DNA of 64,000 nucleotides from Variovorax ginsengisoli. Lineage in GTDB: Bacteria > Pseudomonadota > Gammaproteobacteria > Burkholderiales > Burkholderiaceae_C. A program made the translations under genes and the position numbers. The notes beneath the pieces are model-generated. The model made no database searches. It worked only from the letters and a program-made list of their open reading frames with translations, and was not told the origin of the DNA. Shown one piece after another: positions 35,379 to 43,855 of the stretch. Where the stretch lies: assembly GCF_030811835.1 (NCBI RefSeq), contig NZ_JAUSRO010000018.1, forward strand, positions 1 through 64,000, written 5' to 3'. The first letter of the stretch is position 1, and every line of letters begins with the position of its first letter.

Positions 35379-36661
35379 GGTGTCTTCACCAGACGGTATG
35401 TGCTGTCGAACCAAAGGTCGCGGTTGACGAAAATCATGACTCGATCGCCCCGGTTTTTGTACAGCGTCGGGGCAATGTTGATCGTCGAGTCGAGGATCTT
35501 CTCGGACAAGCGCCGCGTCGACCCAATCGAACTGTTGGGTAGAAAAACGTTGGTTCCCTGTGACCCCTGTGCATTGGAAGACTGCTTGTTCTGAGCGTCA
35601 GCGACCGTGTACGCTAAGGCGTCGTCGACGAGCGAGAGCAGCACTGCAGCACCGATCCGGTCCATCCAATGGTTGTCGACATAACCTCCCGCGCCGGCGG
35701 TGCCGACGCCATCGGTTGCAGGCGAATCAACGTCAACGACGATGCCGCGGGTCGTCTTGATGCGCGCCCACTGGACGGCGATGCGTTGATCGCCGACCTT
35801 AAGGCTGTTTCCGTACGAACCTTGTACGCGCGAACCTTTTTCGACCAGCAGCGCTTTCCCATCGTCCGAATACACGTCCTCGGGCACCACGCAGCTCGTA
35901 TTGCCAGGTACCGAAGAATTCAGTTGCGTCTCAAGTACGCAAGGGATCCAGCTGCCACGTGCCAGCAGGAATGAGCGATCGCCGAGCTGCGCGGCTGAGG
36001 CCTGGTCGGAAGCGCTGACAGGCTTACCGTTGCTCTTCGTCTTGGACATCGCCTGTACAGTCCGCTCGACTGTGAGAGCCGAACTCTTGGCGATCATTGC
36101 CTCAGCCTTCGCTGCAGCGTCCTCTGCATCGGCAGGACCGCCCATCATCATCGAGGGCGCAGCTTCAACGCGGCGCGGTGCATCGACGGGCACGGTTCCA
36201 GAAGGCAGCCCCTGCTGCGAAGGGTATGAGGAGGGCAGCGGCGCCGGGTTGTTGGGCAGTGTCATGCTGTTCGGAAGCGGGCCGCCTTGCTGCGAATTGA
36301 ATCGCGATGGAAGTGCTGTGTTTCCAACGGGTGCGGCGGGTGTTTCCGCAACCGGTGCTTCCGCCGGATCCTGTGCATTGAAGTCCCGGGATTTCCGCGT
36401 CACCGTGACTTCCCGGCTTGCGTCTTTTTCCTTGGCTGCTTGGTTCTGCGCGAACTCGGCCCGATACTGCTTCACCATGACGGCCGCAAGTGCCAAGATG
36501 CCAATCAGGCCCAGAGCAAGGATCAGACCTCCCACCACCTGCCGGGTGTGCTTGCGCTTTCTGACTTCGGCACGAAACGGCTGCGTTGCCTCTATGGGGC
36601 TGTCGGGTACAGGCTGAGCCTCATAGGCTTGTGGCTCCTGTGATTCGTAAGGCATGCTCAT
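35375..36661 (-). CDS. virB10: VirB10/TrbI outer-to-inner membrane scaffold
   Basis: 428 residues: a short cytoplasmic Pro/Gln-rich part, one membrane helix (VVGGLILALGLIGILALAAV, about 42-62), a coiled and Pro-rich periplasmic linker (to about 230) and a C-terminal TrbI domain (FLLARGSWIPCVLETQLNSS, ALLVEKGSRVQGSYG, VQWARIKTTRGI, DSPATDGVGTAGAGGYVD). VirB10 spans both membranes and forms the outer-membrane pore with VirB9. Four-base overlaps with virB9 and virB11 show tight coupling. Confidence 0.93.
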   Translation of the reverse strand: MSMPYESQEPQAYEAQPVPDSPIEATQPFRAEVRKRKHTRQVVGGLILALGLIGILALAAVMVKQYRAEFAQNQAAKEKDASREVTVTRKSRDFNAQDPAEAPVAETPAAPVGNTALPSRFNSQQGGPLPNSMTLPNNPAPLPSSYPSQQGLPSGTVPVDAPRRVEAAPSMMMGGPADAEDAAAKAEAMIAKSSALTVERTVQAMSKTKSNGKPVSASDQASAAQLGDRSFLLARGSWIPCVLETQLNSSVPGNTSCVVPEDVYSDDGKALLVEKGSRVQGSYGNSLKVGDQRIAVQWARIKTTRGIVVDVDSPATDGVGTAGAGGYVDNHWMDRIGAAVLLSLVDDALAYTVADAQNKQSSNAQGSQGTNVFLPNSSIGSTRRLSEKILDSTINIAPTLYKNRGDRVMIFVNRDLWFDSTYRLVKTP

Positions 36662-37467
36662 CTGCGAAGCTCCTGCTGGAGCCCTCTGATCGTCGTGCCA
36701 TTCACCGAAGCGTTGCCAGTTGCATCGAACGCATCGTTGAAGATGCCGACTACAGAGCCGGAGAGGCGCAGGTTCCAGGCGGCCCCGACTCCATGAACTA
36801 CGACGTAGTCATTGTCGCGATGGCTGTTAGTGAGCCATTCGTCATTTGAACCAGGCGTGCTTTTGAAGATCGCCGGGATTGGCAGATTTTGTGGAAACTT
36901 GAAGTAGGTGAATCGACCATCGTCGAACACCTCGCGCGGCTTGATGTCGACCGTTTCGCTGACAACTTCCATGGAATACTGCTCGTTTCGCACGCCCTTG
37001 AGGGCCTCCGAAAGAGGGGTCGCAGCGTCCTTCATCACTTGCGCTTCCAACGCTAGATCCGGTGTCTTCTCAACCGGATACGTCATGACGATCTTGGAAA
37101 CGAAATCGGCCGGTGCACCCTTGGCGCTACCAGGTACCAGATCGAGAACATAGGAGCGCGACTTCGTGACAATCAGCACAGTCGCATCTCGCGCACCGTC
37201 GAGCGGCCGCGCGAAGAATCGAGAGCCTAGCTTCGAAATCTCCCACTTGGCGATCTTCCCGCCGGCGGCATCTGCAATGGGTTCAGTTGGATCGAGCTCA
37301 AGCATGATGGGGTGGTCGGGGTAGCCGACAGCCCGCAGGACCAGATTGTCCTTGTATTCAACACGACGCACGCGCGTGATGTCGTCGTAGCTAGCGCTGT
37401 ATGCCTGCGCGAATGCGCCCGATGTTGCGAGGGCGGTGCATAGAGTCAGTGCGTGGAGCGTCTTCAT
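36658..37467 (-). CDS. virB9: VirB9/TrbG core-complex protein
   Basis: 269 residues with a signal peptide (MKTLHALTLCTALATSGAFA then QAYS). The N-terminal domain ILELDPTEPIA-like strand (HPIMLELDPTEPIADAAGG), SRFFARPLDGARDATVLIV and the C-terminal beta-sandwich (FDDGRFTYFKFPQNLPIPAI, VVHGVGAAWNLRLSGSVVGI) are characteristic. VirB9 binds VirB10 and, usually, the VirB7 lipoprotein at the outer membrane. No small VirB7 gene is directly beside it. Confidence 0.92.
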   Translation of the reverse strand: MKTLHALTLCTALATSGAFAQAYSASYDDITRVRRVEYKDNLVLRAVGYPDHPIMLELDPTEPIADAAGGKIAKWEISKLGSRFFARPLDGARDATVLIVTKSRSYVLDLVPGSAKGAPADFVSKIVMTYPVEKTPDLALEAQVMKDAATPLSEALKGVRNEQYSMEVVSETVDIKPREVFDDGRFTYFKFPQNLPIPAIFKSTPGSNDEWLTNSHRDNDYVVVHGVGAAWNLRLSGSVVGIFNDAFDATGNASVNGTTIRGLQQELRR

Positions 37468-38189
37468 CGACGTTCCGCCTTAGCGTCTCCGCCCATTTCG
37501 GCATCAGTCTGATATGCCGTCACTGTGAAGCCCAGCGGGTTTGCAATTGCCTCTTTTTCGAGGGTCAGGTTGCGAACAGCGTACTCGTAGCGAAGGGTTG
37601 CTACGCGGCGGGTCACAACCGGCGGCGTGCTGCTTCGATAGTCGCGTGTACGCAGCTCGTAGCGGACGGTTGCAGTGCCGTTGCCGTCCAGGGTGATGCT
37701 CAGGACCGTGGGAAGAATCTCAACATCGTCTTTGAACCGCTTGTCCGTCGAGTCCGCTCCTTCGAACTGAGCCGAGTAGCTTGCCCAAGGCTGGTTGCCA
37801 GCCAGACGTCGAACCGTGTCGTAGTCGTGTTGGATGAACTTGTAGACATAGCGCTCACGAGAAATCAGAAAATTGTTGATCCAATGCTTGTCAGTGAGCG
37901 CGCTGTTCGCGACGTACTCCTGGGCCGTCGCAACCACTTGGCCTTCGCCAGTGAGTTTGTCCACCATCACGATGTACGGAACGACGCTGTGCAGTGGCAC
38001 GACCATCGCGAGAGCTAGTGCTTGTGCGAGGCACACGATACCCAGACCAGACGCCACGCGCCAAGCAACCACGCGCGACTTTCTCTCGTTGAGAACGATG
38101 CTCGCCTCCCAGCTGAGGTCCGATAACCGCCTTGCGTCTTTTGATCGAGGGGCATCCGGTGGACTTGATGCCTTGGACTTGCGGAACAT
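37464..38189 (-). CDS. virB8: VirB8 inner-membrane assembly factor
   Basis: 241 residues from ATG 38189, preceded by GGGAG 7 bases upstream. A cytoplasmic N-terminus of about 45 residues is followed by one membrane helix (VASGLGIVCLAQALALAMVV) and a periplasmic NTF2-like domain (PYIVMVDKLTGEGQVVATAQ, FLISRERYVYKFIQHDYDTV, RYEYAVRNLTLEKEAIANPL). It is the first gene of the virB8-virD4 operon. Upstream are TATAAT on the minus strand inside CAACCTATAAT (about 38268-38280) and the GACAACCTA operator. Confidence 0.92.
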   Translation of the reverse strand: MFRKSKASSPPDAPRSKDARRLSDLSWEASIVLNERKSRVVAWRVASGLGIVCLAQALALAMVVPLHSVVPYIVMVDKLTGEGQVVATAQEYVANSALTDKHWINNFLISRERYVYKFIQHDYDTVRRLAGNQPWASYSAQFEGADSTDKRFKDDVEILPTVLSITLDGNGTATVRYELRTRDYRSSTPPVVTRRVATLRYEYAVRNLTLEKEAIANPLGFTVTAYQTDAEMGGDAKAERR

Positions 38190-38217
38190 TGAGCTACTCC
38201 CTCGCTGCCTAACAGAA

Positions 38218-38284
38218 GACAACCCACCCGATCGCACAATGCGCCAAGCTATAGGTTTCTGATTAGGTTGGATTATAGGTTGTC
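38218..38284 (-). promoter_or_regulatory. virB8 promoter with GACAACCTA-type operator sites
   Basis: On the minus strand GACAACCTA (38284-38276) runs into TATAAT (38277-38272), the same CAACCTATAAT arrangement as in the PH-domain promoter. A partial site (TAGGTTG, 38264-38270) and a variant GACAACCCA (38218-38226) lie on either side of the start region. Confidence 0.7.
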
Positions 38285-38302
38285 TGTAGAATTGCCTTTA
38301 CG

Positions 38303-38318
38303 GTTTCGCATGCGAAAC
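38303..38318. promoter_or_regulatory. Palindrome GTTTCGCATGCGAAAC upstream of the transglycosylase gene
   Basis: A perfect 16 bp palindrome ending 17 bases before ATG 38335. The core TTTCGCATGCGAAA recurs at 61458, 61593, 63561 and 63650. Confidence 0.7.
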
Positions 38319-38334
38319 TGCACAAGGACGACCA

Positions 38335-38877
38335 ATGACCCGACAAGCTGAAGAACGAGACCTTCGAACCACGACAGGAATATCCGGTTGGCGCTCAGGT
38401 CGCCGCGCACTGATCCCGGTCATTCTGTTATGCGCCTGTTTCGCGGCACATGCATCGGGGACTCCTTACAAGCCAGTGCGAACTTCTTCAGCTACGCCGA
38501 TTGATGTCCCCTGTGCGGAGGAAGCTGCTGCGTTCCATGGCGTCAGCGCCATGCTGCTGCGTGCCATCATCTATCACGAGTCGCGTGGAAATCCGGCCGC
38601 GATTGGACGCAACGCGAACGGCTCAATTGATGTCGGCCTTGGACAGATGAACTCGATCCACTTCCCCGAGTTGGCTCGCCACGGTATTGCACCGGGCCAT
38701 CTTCTGAATGGCTGCGTCAATGCCTACGTAGCCGCGTGGCATCTGTCTAAGCAAATGCGCACGTACGGCAACACCTGGCTTGCCGTGGGCAACTACCACT
38801 CAAAGACACCAACGTTCCGCGATCGTTACGCCTCAGAGATCTACGCGGTGCTGCAGCGTTGGCAAGCAGTTCCTTGA
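38335..38877 (+). CDS. virB1: VirB1-like lytic transglycosylase
   Basis: 180 residues with an N-terminal hydrophobic segment (RALIPVILLCACFAAHASG, about 24-42) serving as signal or anchor, then an SLT domain. The catalytic Glu is in IIYHESRGNPAAIG (Glu82), followed by GSIDVGLGQMNSIHF and a late AVGNYHSKTP motif. It cuts peptidoglycan so that the transfer apparatus can be built; the type IVb pilus operon here lacks its own PilT-like transglycosylase, so it may serve both. It is divergent from virB8 with both operators in the shared region. Confidence 0.88.
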   Translation: MTRQAEERDLRTTTGISGWRSGRRALIPVILLCACFAAHASGTPYKPVRTSSATPIDVPCAEEAAAFHGVSAMLLRAIIYHESRGNPAAIGRNANGSIDVGLGQMNSIHFPELARHGIAPGHLLNGCVNAYVAAWHLSKQMRTYGNTWLAVGNYHSKTPTFRDRYASEIYAVLQRWQAVP

Positions 38878-39190
38878 TATGCATGTGCCGAAACATATCG
38901 TGAGAAGCCGTGAACTCCTCGTGACTGGAGGTGCCGCCCCTGCCCGGACCTTCAGACTGCGAATGTGACCCCCGGAATCTTTCCGATTTCCCCGATGCGC
39001 TTTGCGCTAGGCTCGCCTTTTGTTGATCCACGCTTGGGCGGGACGTCGTTTATATCTATCAACAGAGCGTTCAGCCATCAGATTCCTGTCCTGCCGGGCG
39101 CGTTCTCCCGTGCCGAATAGGTTCATGCGTGTTGTGCTTAGTGCGTTCGGATATTGATTTTCCTCTTATGCCGCTCAGCGCTCAGAAACA
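38878..39190. other. Gene-free stretch
   Basis: No supported gene between the transglycosylase and the H-NS terminator. Confidence 0.35.
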
Positions 39191-39192
39191 GA

Positions 39193-39214
39193 AAAGCCCG
39201 CGTGAGCGGGCTTT
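39193..39214 (-). terminator. Terminator of the H-NS-family gene
   Basis: AAAGCCCGC, GTGA, GCGGGCTTT: perfect 9 bp stem, 23 bases after the stop of the H-NS-family gene, with T-rich sequence after it on the minus strand (TTTTCTGTTTCTG). Confidence 0.8.
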
Positions 39215-39236
39215 CTGACGAGTGCGCCGTCACAGT

Positions 39237-39587
39237 TTACTGAACGGCAAATTGATCTAGGGACTTGCCATCGGCAAGTGCCTTGGTGACCCAACCTGGC
39301 TTGCGACCGCGGCCTCCAGACCACGTCTCGCCCGACGGGCTGCGATAGCGCACAGGCGCCTTCTCTTTCGACTTCGAAGTCGCCGCCTTGGGGCCACGCT
39401 TGACACCGCTTCCAGTGGCCAGACCCAGATCCGACGCGGCTAACCCGTACTCCGCAATTTTGGCCATCACTTCCGCGATCACGCCTTGTTTCTCCTGGTT
39501 GCGTATGTCTTCGGCTTGCTTGCGCAGTGCTGCCAGAGCTTCTTCATGCTTCTGAAGCTGAGCGTTGATATCAGAAAGATCGGACAT
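39237..39587 (-). CDS. H-NS-family nucleoid-associated protein
   Basis: 116 residues. An N-terminal coiled-coil oligomerisation part (INAQLQKHEEALAALRKQAE, about 7-26) is joined by a basic linker (KRGPKAATSKSKEKAP) to the C-terminal DNA-binding domain RYRSPSGETWSGGRGRKPGW, containing the GRGRKP minor-groove hook. H-NS-type proteins silence AT-rich horizontally acquired DNA; plasmid copies reduce the fitness cost of carriage and may affect transfer promoters. An ATG at 39602 would add MDLFH; both starts lack a strong ribosome site. It stands alone with its own terminator. Confidence 0.88.
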   Translation of the reverse strand: MSDLSDINAQLQKHEEALAALRKQAEDIRNQEKQGVIAEVMAKIAEYGLAASDLGLATGSGVKRGPKAATSKSKEKAPVRYRSPSGETWSGGRGRKPGWVTKALADGKSLDQFAVQ

Positions 39588-39602
39588 GTGAAATAGATCC
39601 AT

Positions 39603-40045
39603 TGAAAAGATGGCTGATTCTAAAACGAGATTAGCGATTAATGCAAGAGTTGGAGGATTATCTTTTGGGAAAACTAATCCCCTCGGCAGTCACAAACGGT
39701 TGCATTCTCTGATTGAATTGTGTAACAAATGTGGCGGAGGTTATTTGCAAGATAATTCTGACTTCTACCTGAATCAATTACCTTAGAAGCCAAGTTTTCA
39801 AATCCCCGAAGTCAGGGAGAAAGATATGGGGCTTTTCGCTACGGCGGAACCGGGATGTCCATTCCAGGCGCGCGCATCCGCGCTTGGTCCTGACGGACTC
39901 GCCCGCGTTGCCGTCGCCCTTCCAGGCCACCCATAGCCTGCGCACCAGCCAGCGCTGAATGCACTGGCCTTCGTTTCAACGCCAAGAGGAAGTCCCCTTT
40001 TTGAATTCATCCGCTCCGCTTCAAACTCTCATCGAAGGACCCAAC
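39603..40045. other. Region without a confirmed gene
   Basis: The part 39603-39790 is AT-rich and probably holds the promoter of the H-NS-family gene. At 39800-39965 the minus strand reads RRLWVAWKGDGNAGESVRTK and RRSEKPHIFLPDFGDLKTWL before a stop, which looks like the tail of a lost gene. Confidence 0.35.
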
Positions 40046-40465
40046 ATGTTCGAATCCGAATCTCTGAACTTCATCGACGCTGACGGGGCGTTGTGCCCGG
40101 AAGCTGCGGATCGGCTCCAAGCCGAAAGCAGTGAGGTAGAGAGCCGAAATGGAACGCGACAACCTCAGTGGTTTCGGCCGCACGGCGCCGACCTGACGAA
40201 TGGATGAATGTCGACGGCGGCGCGCTGCGCATGTTCGACAAAATCCTGATGAATCCGCCGTTCTCGGAACGGTCGCGCCCTGCTCCATCTGGAGGCCGCT
40301 GCAGGGATCGTCAAGCCAGCGGGCCGGATCGTCGCTATCCTGCCAGGATCAATGCGGGGGCGCGACGTGCTGCCCGGTTGGTCTCTCACATGGTCAGCGG
40401 TCTACGCGAATGAGTTTGCCGGCACAGGCGCGGCCGTGGTCTTCCTGACGGCAGACCGAGCGTAA
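40046..40465 (+). pseudogene. Broken adenine-specific DNA methyltransferase
   Basis: Starts MFESESLNFIDADGALCPEA; after frame changes gives MFDKILMNPPFSE, with the NPPF catalytic motif of N6-adenine methylases, then LHLEAAAGIVKPAGRIVAIL followed by PGSMRGRDVLPG and FAGTGAAVVFLTADRA before a stop. Large central parts are missing and at least two frameshifts occur. Such methylases are cargo of integrative elements. Confidence 0.7.
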
Positions 40466-40509
40466 ACCGGAATCGCCGAAAAATTCGCACTAACCAACTT
40501 GCCAAAATC

Positions 40510-40522
40510 AACCAACTAGGTT
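40510..40522. promoter_or_regulatory. MqsA-type operator in the mqsRA promoter
   Basis: AACCAACTAGGTT matches the known MqsA operator pattern AACCT-N3-AGGTT except for one base. It ends 11 bases before the mqsR ATG. Confidence 0.6.
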
Positions 40523-40533
40523 AAAATTCAGCT

Positions 40534-40830
40534 ATGGAGAAACGAGCCCCGCACTGCAAGCTGTCAGTCGTCAAAGCCTTGGTACAGGCTGGCAAGGTGC
40601 GCACCACGCACGCGGCGCGTACTGGCGCAAATGAGTTGGGTTTTGCCTTCTCCGACATGCTGGACGTGGTGATGGCACTGACGCCAGCGGATTTCTACAA
40701 GAGCATGACCACCCATGCCGATCACACGGTATGGCAGGACGTGTACCGCCCAAACACGCAGGCGGGCGACGTGTACCTGAAGCTGACGGTCATTGATGAC
40801 GTGCTGATCGTGTCTTTCAAGGAACTATGA
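40534..40830 (+). CDS. mqsR: MqsR toxin (GCU-specific mRNA interferase)
   Basis: 98 residues, the same length as E. coli MqsR and colinear with it throughout (DFYKSMTTHADHTVWQDVYR, GDVYLKLTVIDDVLIVSFKE). The catalytic residues Lys56, Gln68 and Tyr81 are all present. MqsR cleaves mRNA at GCU and causes growth arrest. It is the first gene of the pair, in the unusual toxin-first order typical of mqsRA, with a 4-base overlap with the next start codon. An MqsA-type operator lies upstream. Confidence 0.95.
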   Translation: MEKRAPHCKLSVVKALVQAGKVRTTHAARTGANELGFAFSDMLDVVMALTPADFYKSMTTHADHTVWQDVYRPNTQAGDVYLKLTVIDDVLIVSFKEL

Positions 40831-40832
40831 CT

Positions 40833-41234
40833 ATGAAATGCCCTGTTTGCGGCGCGGCTGAACTGATCCATGACACCCGCGACCTGCCCTATACCTACAA
40901 AGGTGAAACCACCGTCATTGCAGCGGTGACGGGCGATTTCTGCCCGGCCTGCGCCGAGTCGGTTTTGGACGCGGCGGAATCGAACCGCGTCATGCGCGAG
41001 ATGCGCGCCTTCTCCAAGCAGGTGAACGCGGCCATCGTTGATCCTGGCTTCATCACGGACGTGCGCAAGAAGCTCGATCTTGACCAGCGCGAAGCCGCCG
41101 AAATCTTCGGCGGTGGCATCAATGCTTTCTCGCGATACGAGAACGGCAAGACCAAGCCGCCGCTAGCCCTGGTCAAGTTGTTCAAGCTGCTGGATCGTCA
41201 CCCCGATCTGCTCAACGAGGTCAGAACCGCCTGA
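40833..41234 (+). CDS. mqsA: MqsA antitoxin and autoregulator
   Basis: 133 residues. The zinc ligands Cys3, Cys6, Cys37 and Cys40 and the DNA-contacting residues Asn97 and Arg101 (FGGGINAFSRYENG) are at the same positions as in E. coli MqsA. The N-terminal zinc domain neutralises MqsR; the C-terminal HTH-XRE domain represses the operon. ATG 40833 is chosen to match the family; ATG 40827, overlapping the mqsR stop, would add two residues. Confidence 0.95.
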   Translation: MKCPVCGAAELIHDTRDLPYTYKGETTVIAAVTGDFCPACAESVLDAAESNRVMREMRAFSKQVNAAIVDPGFITDVRKKLDLDQREAAEIFGGGINAFSRYENGKTKPPLALVKLFKLLDRHPDLLNEVRTA

Positions 41235-42753
41235 CCTTCTCGAAACTCCATCGTTGCGGCGCTGGCTGCAGGAGCACGAACTGTCCTCTAAATCCCCGCT
41301 GGCCGTCGCGCTGTCTTTTGCGGGGGCCGAAACGCGCCGGCCTTTCGGCCGGCGCAAGCTGTCACGAGTTCGCTGCGCGAAGTGGCCGTAGTCAGGCCAG
41401 ACCCGCCGCCTGCGGCTCAGTGCCGGCGATGCCGTCAGGATCTGGCGTGATCCGAAACGCACCCTCGTCCGGGTGCGCGCGCACGAGCGCTTGAGCGGCG
41501 TCGGCGCCGCCCATCACCATTGCTCGCAATGGCGATGCAAGCCAGCCGCAGCGGTTTCAAGTGCCCTTCCCCAACACCTTCCCCCTTCCAGTGGCTCTAG
41601 GCCCCGTTTCGTGGCTCGCAGCGGCCTTTTTTTCAAATGCGTGGCCACCTCGCACGCCTGCCGTCATCGTGGCGCGGTAGCTCTGCAGCTCGCGGTTTCA
41701 TAGACCAGGCCGAGCCCGTTCCAAAAGCCTTGGGTTCAGGGCGTCGCCGGCTCTCGCCGGCCGCGCTGTCGTGCTGCGCATCGAGCCGCAAAGCGGCTCG
41801 CCCCTTTGGGCATCCATCGTTCCCTCCTTCAGTCGGCTGACGCCTTCGCGCCTTTGGCGCTGCGCCCTTCGGTCGCGCCATTTCCGGTGAATTTGCTACG
41901 CGCTATCAGGGGACCGGCTGCGCCTGCAAGGGGGTATTCATAACGCTCTCGCGCAACGCTGGCCATGTTCGCGCCTATCAGCACGGCGGCCAGCACACCG
42001 AGGCGCCAAGGACGTTGGGCCGTAGCCTGCGGCTGGCAACCAGGGAAGAACGTGAGCCGCTACGCGCCGAACTGCGCGCGATCTACGGGCGCCCGGTCAT
42101 CCCGGTTCAGAGGCTGCGCGCGTGAGCACCATCGTGCGTTCAGCACCCCGCCCAAGACCTGGGCGGGATGGCAATTCGAAGCGGATCAAGTGTTCGCTTC
42201 GCGAAAGTGCTCTATGCATGGCGCTCACCGTGCAAACGGTTCACGCATCCATCTTTGCAATCATTGTCAAAACAACCAGGCGCTACGGCCCGGTCGTCGA
42301 GGTGTTTCCATGAATCGCTGCACCTCCAATGCCGATCCGGGTTTTGTGCCTGGCGCAACGCATAGGCGGAACCGGGTCGATCGCTTGAGCAAGGCTTACA
42401 GCCGCGTCCTCTCCCGTTCGGTGCGCGCCTGCGGCTGCGCTCCGCTGCGGCATCCGGGCGCGCTCAGACTCTCGACCCGAACCCGCCTTCATATGCGATA
42501 TCGCAAAAACCGGAAATCGTCTTCAAGGAGTCACAAAGCATGATGAACCACACCTTAATACGAAAACCGAGACAGTCGGCCGACTGGTATGTGTTTATGA
42601 CGCCAAAAGGAGAATTCTTTTTCAGGTGCTGCGAAACGCACTTGGAGCGAATTCACAACTAATTCACAAATAGAAGGCTGATTAGCCTAGAATTTGAAGT
42701 AGGTTTCAATTGTTTGAGACTGGCATTCAACGCGGCAAGTCAAGGAAATTATC
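41235..42753. other. Long region without intact genes
   Basis: GC-rich DNA from 41300 to 42540 has open frames in several phases but no supported gene. One piece at about 41960-42124 (plus strand, AYQHGGQHTEAPRTLGRSLR then REPLRAELRAIYGRPVIPVQ before TGA) looks like the C-terminus of a lost gene. From 42540 the sequence becomes AT-rich, leading into the lipoprotein gene. Confidence 0.45.
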
Positions 42754-43206
42754 ATGAAAAATTTCACGAAACTCTACAAAAACACGGGATTTATCATTGC
42801 GGGCGCACTGGCTACATTCGTATTGACCGGGTGTGCAACGCCAGGAGAAACGACACGTTATTGGAAGTTCAGCCAAACTACGACCGCAGGGGCGCTGGAC
42901 GCGGGCGGTGGCTCAAGCAATATCAATACGCTTAAGGTTGTTCAAAGGGCCGGAAGCGATAGCGGTACATTGAGGCTTACCGGGCAAGTGATCGATTCGT
43001 GTCTTACTGGTCTGTTGAATGTGAAGATTGAGGAAGACCCGAAAGAATTGATTCTTTATCCTGAGAAGACGTATAGCACTTGCTACGATACGAGAATGAT
43101 AATCAAAAAAGATGGGACGGGTGGCTATGTGGAAAGACGAGGGTTTAAATCAAACGTTTGGGTTAATCCATGGCCTGAACATGATTGGATGCTGACGCCC
43201 ATGTAA
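42754..43206 (+). CDS. Small lipoprotein of unknown function
   Basis: 150 residues. Signal sequence with lipobox FVLTGCATPG (lipidated Cys near 27) indicates an outer- or inner-membrane lipoprotein. The mature part is beta-rich (DSGTLRLTGQVIDSCLTGLL, MIIKKDGTGGYVERRGFKSN) with two further Cys residues (SC near 88 and TC near 108) that may form a disulphide. AAGGAA precedes the ATG. The local DNA is AT-rich like the adjacent pilus genes and the gene is convergent with the pilus operon, sharing its terminator. It may be an exclusion or pilus-associated lipoprotein; that is a guess. Confidence 0.7.
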   Translation: MKNFTKLYKNTGFIIAGALATFVLTGCATPGETTRYWKFSQTTTAGALDAGGGSSNINTLKVVQRAGSDSGTLRLTGQVIDSCLTGLLNVKIEEDPKELILYPEKTYSTCYDTRMIIKKDGTGGYVERRGFKSNVWVNPWPEHDWMLTPM

Positions 43207-43232
43207 ATAAACCGCCCTAGGGCGGTTTATTT
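43205..43232. terminator. Bidirectional terminator between the lipoprotein gene and the pilus operon
   Basis: A perfect 28 bp palindrome: AAATAAACCGCCCT followed by its exact inverse AGGGCGGTTTATTT. It overlaps the lipoprotein stop and lies 4 bases beyond the last stop of the pilus operon (43236). Confidence 0.85.
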
Positions 43233-43235
43233 AAT

Positions 43236-43832
43236 TCAACTACTTCCGCCGCCACTCCCGCCGCCGCCGCCTGTGCCGCTCGGCGATTTGTCCTGTCCCG
43301 GTTGCCATGTGGCGGTAGATGCCCAGCCACTGCCAGATGGGCATTTGACGGTGGCCGAGCTTGAGCCAATTTTCAAATTATTATCACCCATGCCCCATAG
43401 GCAACCGCCAAGAGCCCCGGTCTCACCTGGATTGGAGGCGTTACTGGAAATGGCAGAAGTTTTGCCTTTCACGCCGCCTTGATTTGTTTCGACGTCAACA
43501 CCTGGCGTAGTAGCCCAAGTGCCTTTCATCCCGCCACTGCCATAGACGGTATTATTCAGGTTGTTAACGCCATTTTGCGCCGTGTTCGCACTATTTTGGG
43601 CATTGTTTGCTTGATGGGATGCGTAATCAGCGTATGCATTCGCATTATTGCCAATGTTTGTCGCATTTTGAATATTGTTGTTAATGCTGGCTTGATCAAT
43701 TGCAATCACAGCACGCCGGCCAGAATCTGCGGAACTCGCCGGAATAAGTTGAGCGTATGCAGCCGTTGCTACAAACGCAGATACAGCAATGGCAACGGCG
43801 GTAGAACGGACGAAGGGAGTAAGTGGATTCAT
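43236..43832 (-). CDS. Secreted Asn/Ala/Gly-rich protein at the end of the pilus operon
   Basis: 198 residues with a signal peptide (AVAIAVSAFVATAAYAQ, cleavage near 28). The middle is a low-complexity Asn/Ala run (NNNIQNATNIGNNANAYADY; NNAQNSANTAQNGVNNLNN), reminiscent of trimeric coiled-coil or adhesin stalks; the end is GTGGGGGSGGGSS. A segment CLWGMGDNNLKIGSSSATVK followed by CPSGSGW could form a disulphide loop. It starts 24 bases after the pilV-like stop. It may be a minor pilus or tip protein. No homologue recognised. Confidence 0.65.
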   Translation of the reverse strand: MNPLTPFVRSTAVAIAVSAFVATAAYAQLIPASSADSGRRAVIAIDQASINNNIQNATNIGNNANAYADYASHQANNAQNSANTAQNGVNNLNNTVYGSGGMKGTWATTPGVDVETNQGGVKGKTSAISSNASNPGETGALGGCLWGMGDNNLKIGSSSATVKCPSGSGWASTATWQPGQDKSPSGTGGGGGSGGGSS

Positions 43833-43855
43833 AGTGTGAGTAAGTAAAAAATAAA

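Noticed and set aside
41965..42543. 192-codon plus-strand frame
   Set aside because: Arg/Cys/His-rich translation typical of shadow frames; only a short tail in another phase (about 41960-42124) looks like former coding DNA.
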